The notes beneath the pieces are model-generated. The model did no database searches. It had not been told where the DNA came from and worked only from the letters and a program-made list of their open reading frames with translations. A DNA stretch of 64,000 bases from Wagnerdoeblera intermedia (GTDB taxonomy: Bacteria; Pseudomonadota; Alphaproteobacteria; Rhodobacterales; Rhodobacteraceae), in NCBI RefSeq assembly GCF_042647465.1, contig NZ_JBHRVN010000006.1. One strand, 5' to 3'. Positions 35,770 through 44,690 of this stretch are shown in pieces. The position numbers and the translations under genes are program-made. Positions within the stretch are counted from its first letter, which is position 1; every line of letters begins with the position of its first letter.

Positions 35770-37374
35770 ATGAAACTGCGTAACCGCCTTTTGTCCTCCC
35801 TCGCTGCCCTGACGGCGGCCAGTGCCCTCAGCGGGGTGGCTCTGGCCGCCACGCCGAAAGATGCTCTGGTCATGGCGTGGAACATCGATGCGATCTCGAC
35901 CTTTGACCCGGCGCAGATCGGCGAAGTGGTCACCATTGAGCTGATCGCCAATACCTGCGACCGGCTGATGGAATATGACCCGGCAGACCCGGCCAATATC
36001 CTGCCGGGCATGGCGGAGAGCTATTCCGTCTCCGAAGACGGCAAGACCCTGACCTTCAAAATCCGCGAAGGTCTGAAGTTCCCCTCCGGCAATGCCGCCA
36101 CAGCTGCCGAGATGGCCTGGTCGCTGCAGCGTGTGGTGAAAATCGGCCTCGGCGCCTCCGCTGCGCTCACGGAATACGGCTTCACCAAAGAAAACGTCGA
36201 AAGCCGCATCACCGCGCCCGATGCCACCACGCTGGTGCTGGAGTTCGATCAGGCTTATCCGACTTCGCTCCTTCTCCAGGCCATCGCGGTCTATCCCATT
36301 GCCATCGCGCTCGACCGCCAGGTTCTGGAGGCCAATCAGGTCGACGGCGATCTGGGCAATAAATACCTGGCGACCCGCACCGAATGCGTGGGCCCCTATA
36401 AACTCGCCCGCTGGAACCCCGGTGAGGTGGTGATCCTTGAGCGCAATGAGGATTACTGGGGCGAGAAGCCGCCGCTGAAAACCATTGTTGTGCGCCATGT
36501 GGCTGAAGCCGCCACCCAGCGTCTGATGCTGGAAAAGGGCGATCTCGACATCGCCCGCGACCTGACCCCCGAAGACATCGAGGCCGTGCGCGCCAATCCC
36601 GATATCTCGGTCAAAACCACGCCGAAGCCGCAGATCACCTATCTGGCGCTGAACCACGGCAATCCGCTCTTTGCCGATCCCAAAGTGCGCCTCGCGCTGC
36701 GCTATCTGCTCGACTACGACGCTATGATGGGGTCGTTCCTGAAAAACATCGGGATCAAACGTCAGACCCCGGTTCAGGTCGGCGCTTTCGGCGCGCTGGA
36801 TGAGGCCGAGGGCGCACCCTTCACCCTCGATATCGCCAAGGCAAAGGCGCTGCTGGAAGAGGCCGGTATTCAGCCGGGGACCAAATTCTCGCTGATCCTG
36901 GGCACCCATCCCTATTCGATGCCGCTTGCGCAGCACTTCCAGCAGAATGCGGCTCAGGTCGGCCTCGACGTCACCGTCGAGCGCATGGCCAATGCCCAGC
37001 TTTTCGCCAAGGTGCGGGGGCGTGAATTCGATATGGGCATCATGAGCTGGCAGACCTCGGTCAATGACGCCCATGGCATGGCCTCGCGCCATTTCTACAA
37101 CCCCGACAATGCCTTTGAGAAGAAACTGACCCAGTATCCCAGCTGGCGGTCGGCCTATTTCTCGGAAGACTACAACGCCCGCGTTCTGGCTGCCCTGGCC
37201 GAGCGTGATCCGGCCAAACGCGAAGAGATGTATCTGCAGATGCAGCGCGACCAGTTCCAGGACGGCCCCCAGGTCTACATCTTCCAGACCACCCAGAACG
37301 TCGCCTGGCGCAAGTCCATCAGCGGCTGGACCGACATCGGTCTGCGCGCCTTCTACGGCAATATCTCGAAGTAA
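35770..37374 (+). CDS. Peptide/nickel-type ABC transporter substrate-binding protein (SBP_bac_5)
   Basis: This periplasmic protein of about 534 residues has the signal peptide MKLRNRLLSSLAALTAASAL then GVALA, with cleavage likely before ATPKDAL. Family motifs are TFDPAQIGEVVTIELIANTC, YDRLMEY-like MEYDPADPANI, TLTFKIREGLKFPSG and ERNEDYWGEKPP. ATG 35770 follows AAGGAG. It captures the substrate for the importer encoded downstream; in this context that is probably an oligopeptide or a peptide-like amide. A strong stem-loop separates it from the permease genes. Confidence 0.93.
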   Translation: MKLRNRLLSSLAALTAASALSGVALAATPKDALVMAWNIDAISTFDPAQIGEVVTIELIANTCDRLMEYDPADPANILPGMAESYSVSEDGKTLTFKIREGLKFPSGNAATAAEMAWSLQRVVKIGLGASAALTEYGFTKENVESRITAPDATTLVLEFDQAYPTSLLLQAIAVYPIAIALDRQVLEANQVDGDLGNKYLATRTECVGPYKLARWNPGEVVILERNEDYWGEKPPLKTIVVRHVAEAATQRLMLEKGDLDIARDLTPEDIEAVRANPDISVKTTPKPQITYLALNHGNPLFADPKVRLALRYLLDYDAMMGSFLKNIGIKRQTPVQVGAFGALDEAEGAPFTLDIAKAKALLEEAGIQPGTKFSLILGTHPYSMPLAQHFQQNAAQVGLDVTVERMANAQLFAKVRGREFDMGIMSWQTSVNDAHGMASRHFYNPDNAFEKKLTQYPSWRSAYFSEDYNARVLAALAERDPAKREEMYLQMQRDQFQDGPQVYIFQTTQNVAWRKSISGWTDIGLRAFYGNISK

Positions 37375-37397
37375 TCCCGGTCTGCCGGAGTGAACCC

Positions 37398-37426
37398 GGG
37401 TGTCGGCGGAAAATCCGCCGGCACCC
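37398..37426 (+). other. Intercistronic stem-loop after the binding-protein gene
   Basis: GGGTGTCGGCGG and CCGCCGGCACCC pair over 12 bases with one G-U and an AAAAT loop. It lies 24 bases after the stop and 20 bases before the permease start. Such hairpins commonly stabilise binding-protein mRNA and reduce read-through to the membrane genes. No T-run follows. Confidence 0.7.
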
Positions 37427-37445
37427 CCGCAGAAAGGGCAAGGTC

Positions 37446-38498
37446 ATGCAAACAGCAGGACAGCGCACGGGACTTTCCGTGCGGCACAGGCGGCTGATCC
37501 GACGGATCGGCGTCACGGCAATCTCGGTCAGCATCACACTTCTGGGGCTGGTCGCGCTGACATTTTTCATCGGCCGCATGCTGCCGCTTGATCCGGTGAT
37601 CAAGATCGTCGGCGAGAATGCCACCCAGGAGGCCTATGACAAGGTCTACCGCGAGCTGGGCCTCGACCAGCCGCTGCTCCATCAGTTCATCAGCTATCTG
37701 AGCAAAGCCGTGACGCTGGATCTGGGCAATGCCCTGACCTCGGGGCGGCCGGTGATGGAAGATATCGGCCGGGTCTTTCCGGCGACGGTCGAGCTTGCCA
37801 CGGTGGCGATGATCCTTGGGACCGGGCTTGGGGTGCCGCTGGGCGTGATCTCGGCCATGTATGCCAACAGCTGGATCGACCACACCGTCCGCACGCTCTG
37901 CCTGATCGGCTATTCCGCGCCGAACTTCTGGCTCGGGCTGATGGGGCTGATGGTGTTTTACGCGGGCCTTGGCTGGGTATCAGGGCCGGGACGCATCGGC
38001 TTTGTCTATGAATACAGCGTCGAGACCCGGACCGGATTTCTGCTGATCGACACGGCGATGACCGGCAACTGGGAGGCCTTCCGCAATGCCGTTTCGCATA
38101 TCGTGCTGCCGGCCTCGATCCTCGCCTTTGGGGGCATGACCTATATCAGCCGCATGACGCGCAGCTTCATGGCCGCGCAGCTGAGCCAGGAATATGTCAT
38201 CACCGCCCGCGTCAAAGGCCTGTCCTGGCGGCGCACCGTCTGGCGCCATGCCTTCCGCAATATCGCGGTGCAGGTGCTGACCGTGGTGGCGCTCTCTTAC
38301 GCCTTCCTTCTGGAGGGTGCTGTTCTGACCGAGACGGTTTTCGCCTGGCCGGGGTTTGGCCGCTATCTCACGACCGCGCTGCTGGCGGGGGATATGAATG
38401 CCGTGGTGGGCTGCACGCTGATCGTGGGCATCATCTTTGTGACCATCAACCTGATCTGCGACGTGCTTTACCGCGTCCTTGATCCGCGCACGCGCTGA
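37446..38498 (+). CDS. ABC transporter permease (DppB-like)
   Basis: This 350-residue inner-membrane permease has six predicted membrane segments, the first at about residues 22-42 (IGVTAISVSITLLGLVALTF). It contains the N-terminal DppB signature LPLDPVIKIVGENATQEAYD and the cytoplasmic EAA loop (YVITARVKGLSWRRTVWRHA). The C-terminal ETVFAWPGFGRYL motif is characteristic of DppB. It pairs with the DppC-like permease 10 bases downstream. The length is typical. Confidence 0.92.
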   Translation: MQTAGQRTGLSVRHRRLIRRIGVTAISVSITLLGLVALTFFIGRMLPLDPVIKIVGENATQEAYDKVYRELGLDQPLLHQFISYLSKAVTLDLGNALTSGRPVMEDIGRVFPATVELATVAMILGTGLGVPLGVISAMYANSWIDHTVRTLCLIGYSAPNFWLGLMGLMVFYAGLGWVSGPGRIGFVYEYSVETRTGFLLIDTAMTGNWEAFRNAVSHIVLPASILAFGGMTYISRMTRSFMAAQLSQEYVITARVKGLSWRRTVWRHAFRNIAVQVLTVVALSYAFLLEGAVLTETVFAWPGFGRYLTTALLAGDMNAVVGCTLIVGIIFVTINLICDVLYRVLDPRTR

Positions 38499-38508
38499 GG
38501 GCAAAGCC

Positions 38509-39423
38509 ATGTCACATCAGCCTCAAACTCAGGGCTTCCGCGCCTGGATCACCGCCCCCGTTCCGACCTCGGGCGCTCAGGCCCGGGCGCAGCAGGCGCT
38601 TGCTGGTCTGCGCCGCTTCTGCGCCAATCGCTCGGCCCTGGCGGGGGCCCTCTTTCTTCTGTTTCTCGGGCTGGTCGCCCTGCTGGCTCCGGTAATCGCG
38701 CCGCATGATCCCATGCTGCAGGATCTGAGCAAGCGGCTTCAGCCGCCCTCCTCTTTGCATCTTTTCGGCACCGATGAACTCGGTCGCGATATCCTCTCCC
38801 GGATCCTCTACGGCACGCGGATCACGCTTTACATTGCCGTGCTGACTGCCGTGATCGTGGGGCCGGTGGGCCTGATCGTCGGCACGGTGGCGGGCTATTT
38901 CGGTGGCTGGGTCGATCTGGTGCTGATGCGGGTGGTCGATATCTTCCTGGCCTTCCCCTCGCTTATCCTTGCGCTGGCCTTCGTGACGGCTCTGGGGCCG
39001 GGGATTGAGAATGCGGTGGTGGCGCTTTCCCTCTCGGCCTGGCCGCCCATTGCGCGGCTTGCGCGGGCTGAGACGCTGACCATCCGCTCGTCTGACTATG
39101 TGGCGGCCATGCGGATGCAGGGGGCCTCGCATCTGCGGATCCTCTGGTCAGATGTGGTGCCGATGTGTCTGCCCTCGGTGGTGGTGCGTCTGACGCTGAA
39201 TATGGCCATCGTTATTCTGACGGCTGCCGGCCTTGGTTTCTTAGGCCTTGGCGCCCAGCCGCCGAGCCCCGAGTGGGGGGCCATGCTCTCAACGGGGCGC
39301 GAGTTCATGATGAACGCCTGGTGGGTCGCCGCCATGCCCGGCTTTGCCATTCTGCTCACAAGCCTTGCCGTAAACCTTGCAGGCGACGGCCTGCGCGATG
39401 TGCTGGATCCCCGCCATGACTGA
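38509..39423 (+). CDS. ABC transporter permease (DppC-like)
   Basis: This permease of about 304 residues starts MSHQPQTQGFRAWI and has the DppC N-terminal membrane segment (LAGALFLLFLGLVALLAPVI). It then has PHDPMLQDLSKRLQPPSSLH and FGTDELGRDILSRILYGTR, the classic DppC signature. The EAA loop is YVAAMRMQGASHLRILWSDV. ATG 38509 follows a GAGGGCAAAGCC stretch. Its stop overlaps the next start, so it is coupled to the ATPase gene. Confidence 0.92.
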   Translation: MSHQPQTQGFRAWITAPVPTSGAQARAQQALAGLRRFCANRSALAGALFLLFLGLVALLAPVIAPHDPMLQDLSKRLQPPSSLHLFGTDELGRDILSRILYGTRITLYIAVLTAVIVGPVGLIVGTVAGYFGGWVDLVLMRVVDIFLAFPSLILALAFVTALGPGIENAVVALSLSAWPPIARLARAETLTIRSSDYVAAMRMQGASHLRILWSDVVPMCLPSVVVRLTLNMAIVILTAAGLGFLGLGAQPPSPEWGAMLSTGREFMMNAWWVAAMPGFAILLTSLAVNLAGDGLRDVLDPRHD

Positions 39424-40282
39424 GCCGCTTCTTCAGGTCGAAAATCTGCGCATCCGGTTCCGCGGAAACCGCACCGGCCGCGATGCGGTGCGCGGGGTCT
39501 CTTTCAGCGTCGGGCGCGAGAAACTGGGCATCGTGGGCGAAAGCGGCTCGGGGAAATCCCAGACCGGCCGGGCCCTGCTGAAGCTGACTCCCGGCAGCGC
39601 CACGGTGACGGCGGACCGCATGAGCTTCCGCGGCGAGGATCTTCTCGCAGCCTCAGAAAAGCGGATGCGTCAAATCCGCGGGCGCTCAATCTCGATGATC
39701 CTGCAGGACCCGAAATTCTCGCTGAACCCGCTGATGAAGGTGGGCGATCAGATTGTTGAGGCTTTCCTCGTGCATCACCGGACCGAGAAGGCCGCCGCAA
39801 AGATCAAAGCGCTGGAAATGCTGGAGGCGGTGCATATCCGCGATCCCGAACGCGTCTTCGGGCTTTACCCCCATGAGCTGTCAGGCGGCATGGGCCAGCG
39901 GGTGATGATCGCCATGATGCTGATCCCGGAGCCCGATATCATCATCGCGGATGAGCCGACCTCAGCCCTCGATGTGACGGTGCGCCGCCAGGTGCTTTCA
40001 GTGCTGGATGAACTCGTCAGCGCGCGGGGCACCGGGCTGATCTTCATCAGCCACGACCTGAACCTGGTGGCGAGTTTCTGTGACCGCATTCTGGTGATGT
40101 ATGCCGGCCGCGTTCTCGAAGAGATTGAGGCAAAGAACCTGCGCAATGCGCGTCACCCCTATACCCGCGCACTGCTGCAAAGCCTGCCGCGGCTTGACCG
40201 TGAAACCGAGCGGCTGATCGTGCCGCAGCGCGATCCGGCCTGGCTGGACGGGCCGGTCTTTCGTCAGGAGGCAGGGCAATGA
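39416..40282 (+). CDS. ABC transporter ATP-binding protein (DppD-like)
   Basis: This ATPase of about 288 residues has Walker A GESGSGKSQ, the Q-loop region ILQDPKFSLNPLMKVGDQI, the signature LSGGMGQR, Walker B PDIIIADEPTSALD and the H-loop FISHDLNLV. The C-terminal HPYTRALLQSLP is typical of the oligopeptide ATPase pair. ATG 39416 overlaps the upstream stop. It is paired with the next ATPase (overlap of 4 bases). Together they energise import. Confidence 0.93.
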   Translation: MTEPLLQVENLRIRFRGNRTGRDAVRGVSFSVGREKLGIVGESGSGKSQTGRALLKLTPGSATVTADRMSFRGEDLLAASEKRMRQIRGRSISMILQDPKFSLNPLMKVGDQIVEAFLVHHRTEKAAAKIKALEMLEAVHIRDPERVFGLYPHELSGGMGQRVMIAMMLIPEPDIIIADEPTSALDVTVRRQVLSVLDELVSARGTGLIFISHDLNLVASFCDRILVMYAGRVLEEIEAKNLRNARHPYTRALLQSLPRLDRETERLIVPQRDPAWLDGPVFRQEAGQ

Positions 40283-41061
40283 CGAACACTCTCATCGGCA
40301 CCCTGGGGCTGAATGTGATCTTCGGCGAAGAGGGGGATGAGCATCATGTGGTGCGCGATGTCTCCTTCTCGATCCCGCGCGGCGAAAGCTATGGTCTGAT
40401 CGGCGAGTCCGGCTGCGGGAAATCCACCGTGCTGCGCGCCGTGGCGGGGCTGAACCCGCACTACAGCGGCTCGGTGATCCTTGATGGCAAAGAGCAGCCC
40501 AAAGCCGCCCGCGGCCCGGACTTCCTGCGCCGCGTGCAAATGGTGTTCCAGGACCCCTATGCCTCGCTTCATCCGCGCAAGATCATCGACAAGGTCCTGC
40601 GCGAGCCTTTGCAGATCCATGGGTTCGACAGTCACGACCAGCGCATCACTCGTGTGCTGGAACAGGTGGGCCTCGGGCCGGGGTTCCGCTTCCGCTATCC
40701 GCATGAGCTGTCCGGCGGTCAGCGCCAGCGCGTGGCCATCGCCCGCGCCCTGATCATGGAGCCGGAGGTGTTGCTTCTCGATGAGCCGACCTCGGCGCTG
40801 GATGTTTCCGTCCAGGCGGAAATCCTTAATCTTCTCAAGGACGTGCAGCGCGAACGTAATCTGACTTATCTGCTTGTTTCGCATGATATGGCGGTGATCG
40901 CCCATATCTGTCAGCGCATCGGCATGATGCAGCGCGGGGTGATCATCGAAGAAATGACCTCGGGCGATGTGCGCGCCGCCCGGGCCGAACACCCCTATAC
41001 ACGTGAATTTCTGGAGGCCAGCGCAGGCTTTGCCGCGGCGCTGGAGGGAGAGACGGCATGA
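40279..41061 (+). CDS. ABC transporter ATP-binding protein (DppF-like)
   Basis: This 260-residue second ATPase of the importer has Walker A GESGCGKST, Q-loop MVFQDPYASLHPRKIIDKVL, signature LSGGQRQR, Walker B VLLLDEPTSALD and H-loop LVSHDMAVI. EHPYTREFL closes the domain. It overlaps its neighbours by 4 bases on both sides. The usual C-terminal extension is short. Confidence 0.93.
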   Translation: MTNTLIGTLGLNVIFGEEGDEHHVVRDVSFSIPRGESYGLIGESGCGKSTVLRAVAGLNPHYSGSVILDGKEQPKAARGPDFLRRVQMVFQDPYASLHPRKIIDKVLREPLQIHGFDSHDQRITRVLEQVGLGPGFRFRYPHELSGGQRQRVAIARALIMEPEVLLLDEPTSALDVSVQAEILNLLKDVQRERNLTYLLVSHDMAVIAHICQRIGMMQRGVIIEEMTSGDVRAARAEHPYTREFLEASAGFAAALEGETA

Positions 41062-41972
41062 CCCCCGAACTGAAAGAGGCGCTGCAAAAGCAGCCCACCG
41101 CCGCCTTAAGTCTTTGGCAGCGGGGCAGCCTGCTGCTGGAGCACGGGCCGCAGGACTATAAATTCCTCTGCCATTCGATGCGCAAAAGCTTCCTAGCCGC
41201 GCTGATCGGGATTGAGGTGGAGGCCGGGCGGATGGACCTTGGTAAAACCCTCGAAGAGCTTGGGATCGACGACAATGAGGGGCTGAGCCCCGTTGAGCGC
41301 CGCGCCACGGTCTATGATCTGCTGACGGCCCGTTCGGGCATCTATCATCCGGCGGGCTATGAGACCGACTGGATGCGGATGATCAAGGAAAAGCGTCACT
41401 CCCATGCGCCCGGCACCTTCTGGTGCTACAACAACTGGGACTTCAACGCGCTTGGCACGATCTATGCTCAGGCCACCGGCCATTCGGTGGCGGAAGGCTT
41501 CCGGCGCTATCTGGCAGAGCCGCTGGGCATGCAGGATTTCTCTCTCGCCGGAGAGACGCCCGACGCCTGGCTTGAGCCTTTCACCGAGTCCCGCCACCCG
41601 GCCTATCCCTTCCGCCTCAGCAGCCGTGATCTGCAACTCTTTCTGCAACTTTGCCTGCAGCAGGGCGAATGGCAGGGCAAATCGCTGCTGCCCAAAGGCT
41701 GGGTGCAGCTGATGACGCTGCGCAACAGCGAAGCGGGGCCGCATGGGGCCTATGGCTATATGTGGTGGCTGGAGCGTGAGGGCTGCGGCCTGCCCGGTGT
41801 GGTGCTGCCCAAAGGCGCCTATTTCGCCCTTGGGGCCGGAGGGCATTACGGCATGGTGCTGCCCGAACAGCAGGCCATCGTGATCCACCGTGTCGATACC
41901 GAGCGCGGCGCCGTGGTCACCCCCTTTGAATTCGGCCGTCTGCTCAACCGGCTGCTGCCGCTTTTGGATTAA
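41058..41972 (+). CDS. Serine hydrolase of the beta-lactamase (class C/S12) fold
   Basis: This 304-residue protein has S40-M-R-K43 as the S-x-x-K nucleophile motif, Y123-N-N125 as the Y-x-N motif and GGHYG near residue 270 in place of KTG. There is no signal peptide, so it is likely a cytoplasmic esterase, amidase or D-amino-acid peptidase and not a cell-wall enzyme. It overlaps the ATPase gene by 4 bases and lies 6 bases before the MmgE/PrpD gene. A role in opening an amide or lactam in the imported compound is possible but unproven. Confidence 0.85.
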   Translation: MTPELKEALQKQPTAALSLWQRGSLLLEHGPQDYKFLCHSMRKSFLAALIGIEVEAGRMDLGKTLEELGIDDNEGLSPVERRATVYDLLTARSGIYHPAGYETDWMRMIKEKRHSHAPGTFWCYNNWDFNALGTIYAQATGHSVAEGFRRYLAEPLGMQDFSLAGETPDAWLEPFTESRHPAYPFRLSSRDLQLFLQLCLQQGEWQGKSLLPKGWVQLMTLRNSEAGPHGAYGYMWWLEREGCGLPGVVLPKGAYFALGAGGHYGMVLPEQQAIVIHRVDTERGAVVTPFEFGRLLNRLLPLLD

Positions 41973-41978
41973 CCGATC

Positions 41979-43364
41979 ATGACCCAGGTTGAGACTGTTG
42001 CAGGGGCCATGGCCCGCTGGTTTTTTCATGCCCATGAGGCCGGGCGCTTTGCAGCCGGTCCCCAGGGACGGCGGGCGGCGGCTGAGGCCATCGCCGATGT
42101 TCTGGGCTGTCTTTATGCCGGGCGCGGCGATGTCACGGTGCAGCGCACGGCCTCGGTCGTGCCGCAGGGCAGCGGGTCGGCCGCGTTGATTACCGGTGGC
42201 GCGGCTGATGCGGCCTTTGCCGCTATGCTGAATGCCACCGCTGCCCATGTGCTTGATTTCGATGATAACTTCCTGCCGGGCATGTCCCACGCCTCAGCGG
42301 TGATCCTGCCTGCGCTTCTGGCGGTGGCGGGGCCAAAGACCCGCGGGCCCGATCTGATTGATGCCTATCTGGTGGCGCTACAGGCCCAGGCCTTTGTTGG
42401 CGCGGGTCTGGGCGGCGCTCATTACACCGCCGGCTGGCATGGCACCTCGACCGTGGGCTCGGTCGGCACCGCTGCCGGGGTTGCCTGGCTTCTGGGCGCG
42501 GATGAAGAGGCGCTCCGCCGCAGCCTGACGCTGGCCTGCAGCTTTGCCTGCGGCACCAAGGGGCAGTTCGGCACCCCCGCCAAGCCCTTCCACGCAGGCC
42601 TGGCCGCCCGTAACGCCGTTGAGGCGGCGCGGCTGGCCATTGCGGGTCTGGATGGCCATGCCCAGGCCTTTGAAGGCCCCCAGGGGCTGGCAGAGATGTT
42701 CCGGGGCGAGGGCACGCCGGGCTACGCAGTGGAGCAGATCCGCGACACCCGTCTGCATATCATTGAAAGCGTGGGGCTGGCCCCGAAGCTGCATCCCTGC
42801 TGCGGCTCAACGCATCTGATCATTGATGCACTGGGCGATCTGCGCGCGCGCCATGCGATCGATCCTGACCGGATCACCCGGATTGAGACCCATGTCGGCA
42901 TCGCCAACCGGCGCAATCTGCCCTACAGCCTGCCGGAAAATGAAATGGAGGCTCGGTTCTCCATGCATTACTGCCTCGCGCGGGCGCTGCGGCGCGGACG
43001 TACTGAGCTTGCGGATTTCACCCCTGAGGCCGTGTTGCGGCTGCGCGATGACCCGCTGGCGAAATGCCTCGAGCTGACCTCCTACAGCCCGCAGGAAGAG
43101 GCGGCCTGTCCGCCGGGGAAGCGCCTGCCGCATATCCTGCGGCTCCATTTCGCAGACGGCACTGTGCTGCAGGCCGAGCGGCGGGCGGCTAACGGCACGC
43201 TCGATCACCCCTTCCCGGAGGGCGCGATGCGGGACAAATTCACCGACTGCTGCGCGGGCGCGTCCTGGGCTGGTCCGCTTTATGATGCCCTGGCAGATCT
43301 CGACAGCTGGCCGGATCTCACGCCAGCCGCAGTTCTTTTCGGCGGATCTCATAGCCCGCACTGA
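41979..43364 (+). CDS. MmgE/PrpD family protein
   Basis: This 461-residue protein belongs to the family of 2-methylcitrate dehydratase, cis-aconitate decarboxylase and iminodisuccinate epimerase. Features are the N-terminal FDDNFLPGMSHASAVILPAL (family pattern around the active site), the middle GTKGQFGTPAKPFHAGLAAR and the C-terminal lid with HPCCGSTHLIIDAL. Outside propionate operons such members act on varied hydroxy or imino acids, so the substrate here is unknown. It is the last gene of the operon. Its 3' end overlaps the convergent LysR gene by 47 bases. Confidence 0.88.
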   Translation: MTQVETVAGAMARWFFHAHEAGRFAAGPQGRRAAAEAIADVLGCLYAGRGDVTVQRTASVVPQGSGSAALITGGAADAAFAAMLNATAAHVLDFDDNFLPGMSHASAVILPALLAVAGPKTRGPDLIDAYLVALQAQAFVGAGLGGAHYTAGWHGTSTVGSVGTAAGVAWLLGADEEALRRSLTLACSFACGTKGQFGTPAKPFHAGLAARNAVEAARLAIAGLDGHAQAFEGPQGLAEMFRGEGTPGYAVEQIRDTRLHIIESVGLAPKLHPCCGSTHLIIDALGDLRARHAIDPDRITRIETHVGIANRRNLPYSLPENEMEARFSMHYCLARALRRGRTELADFTPEAVLRLRDDPLAKCLELTSYSPQEEAACPPGKRLPHILRLHFADGTVLQAERRAANGTLDHPFPEGAMRDKFTDCCAGASWAGPLYDALADLDSWPDLTPAAVLFGGSHSPH

Positions 43365-44280
43365 CGCGGTTCCAGAAGGCCATGGCATAGCGGCTGAGGT
43401 TATGAGAGCGGTAGAGCCGGATTTCCGAGAGGATGTCGAACTCCGGCCCGCCTGCCCGCACAAGGCCGCCCGTGGCCATGGCTTCCCGGACTTGCAACTC
43501 GGGCAGCCAGCCCATGCCATGCCCCTGGCGGACCATGGAATAGAGGACCGCCGCCATGGAGTTATCCCGCACCGGGCGCAGCCGCGCGCCTAAGCGCTCA
43601 ATCGCCGGGGCGAGAGCCTGCTGAAAGAAGCTGCCTCTCGTATAGGCGCAGTAAGGCACCGGATCTTCCGCCCCAAGCGCCCAGAGCGGCGCGCCGTCCG
43701 GCCCGGGGGCGGAGACCGGACAGGCGCGGTCTTCCCCCAGCACGATATAGCGGTGGTGCCGCAGCGCATGGAGATCGGCCACCTGATCTGCCGCGAAGGT
43801 CAGCAGAAACTCACTCTGGCCGCGCAGGAAGTTGTTGATGTTCATGATCAGCAGCGGCTCGGTGTTCAGCAGATTGACCCGCCATGGCCGCCCCGGCCGG
43901 TCATGGCTGCTGAGCCAGCCGGGGAAGAACTCCATCGCAAGGGTGCTCAGCGCGATCATATTGCAAATCTCCGTGCCGCCCTGACTGCCCGGATGGCCGA
44001 TCTGGCGGATCAGATCGAGCTGCTCACTCAGATCCTGCGCCATGGGCAGAAGCTTCTCACCCGCTGCGGTCAGAGAGACCGGCTGGATGGAGCGGTCAAA
44101 CAAAGGCGCACCGACAAAGGCCTCCAGCTGCATGATCCGGCGCGACAGGGTGGACTGCGACATCCCGCGCTCCCGCGCCGTGGTGGAGAAATTGCGGCTC
44201 TGCACAAGGTGCAGGAAATCGGCAAAGAGGCTGGTGTTGATCACGCGTCCGACCCGGTTAGGAGTGGGGCAGGTTTGCAT
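43318..44280 (-). CDS. LysR-type transcriptional regulator
   Basis: This 320-residue regulator has an N-terminal winged HTH (FLHLVQSRNFSTTARERGMS then QSTLSRRIMQLEAFVGAPLF) and the effector-binding domain of LysR proteins. The gene converges on the peptidase-transport operon and its 3' end lies inside the MmgE/PrpD gene. It may control that operon through the dyads at 31448-31506, or an unseen gene upstream of its own start. Classical LysR genes are divergent from their target, so this placement is less telling. Confidence 0.88.
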   Translation of the reverse strand: MQTCPTPNRVGRVINTSLFADFLHLVQSRNFSTTARERGMSQSTLSRRIMQLEAFVGAPLFDRSIQPVSLTAAGEKLLPMAQDLSEQLDLIRQIGHPGSQGGTEICNMIALSTLAMEFFPGWLSSHDRPGRPWRVNLLNTEPLLIMNINNFLRGQSEFLLTFAADQVADLHALRHHRYIVLGEDRACPVSAPGPDGAPLWALGAEDPVPYCAYTRGSFFQQALAPAIERLGARLRPVRDNSMAAVLYSMVRQGHGMGWLPELQVREAMATGGLVRAGGPEFDILSEIRLYRSHNLSRYAMAFWNRVSAGYEIRRKELRLA

Positions 44281-44435
44281 GCTGCGCCGGTGCTGTCGAG
44301 CGATGCAGAGCCGCGCTCCGCCCTTTGCATGAGACCTGCGGGGAAAGCGGGCAGGGTGATTGACCCGCAGGTCGGTTCGGCTGCGGTATGACCCTCATTC
44401 TACCATAAAATCAGAAACTATCGATTAAGGCCATT

Positions 44436-44690
44436 TTGACCATCTATGCCTGCCGGGACGAAGGGGCAGGGATCTCAATGGGGCCTGCCATGCTTGGCTA
44501 TGCGCTGGATTATGGCGATACTGAGCTTCTCTGCCGGCTGACTTCGCCTGATGATATGGCCTATCAGATCGGCATGCGGAATTTTCTGCCGCCGGGTCTG
44601 ATTACACGGCAGATGCGGCTGTCGCTGGCCGCAGTCTGGTCCCCGCGCTGTGACAAACGCCTGGGGGCGGGCATTTTTGTGCATAGCTCC
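44436..44690 (+). pseudogene. Hypothetical protein fragment cut by IS5
   Basis: The frame (TTG at 44436 or ATG at 44475) encodes about 85 residues, including YALDYGDTELLCRLTSPDDM and RQMRLSLAAVWSPRCDKRLG, before meeting the IS5 end at 44691. Codon use looks plausible for the host, but I recognise no family. It may be the 5' part of a lost gene or a chance frame. Confidence 0.3.

Noticed and set aside
35689..37092. 467-residue minus-strand frame
   Set aside because: It is antisense to the ABC binding-protein gene, whose signal peptide and family motifs are clear.
41193..42290. 365-residue minus-strand frame
   Set aside because: It is antisense to the serine hydrolase and MmgE/PrpD genes; no motif.
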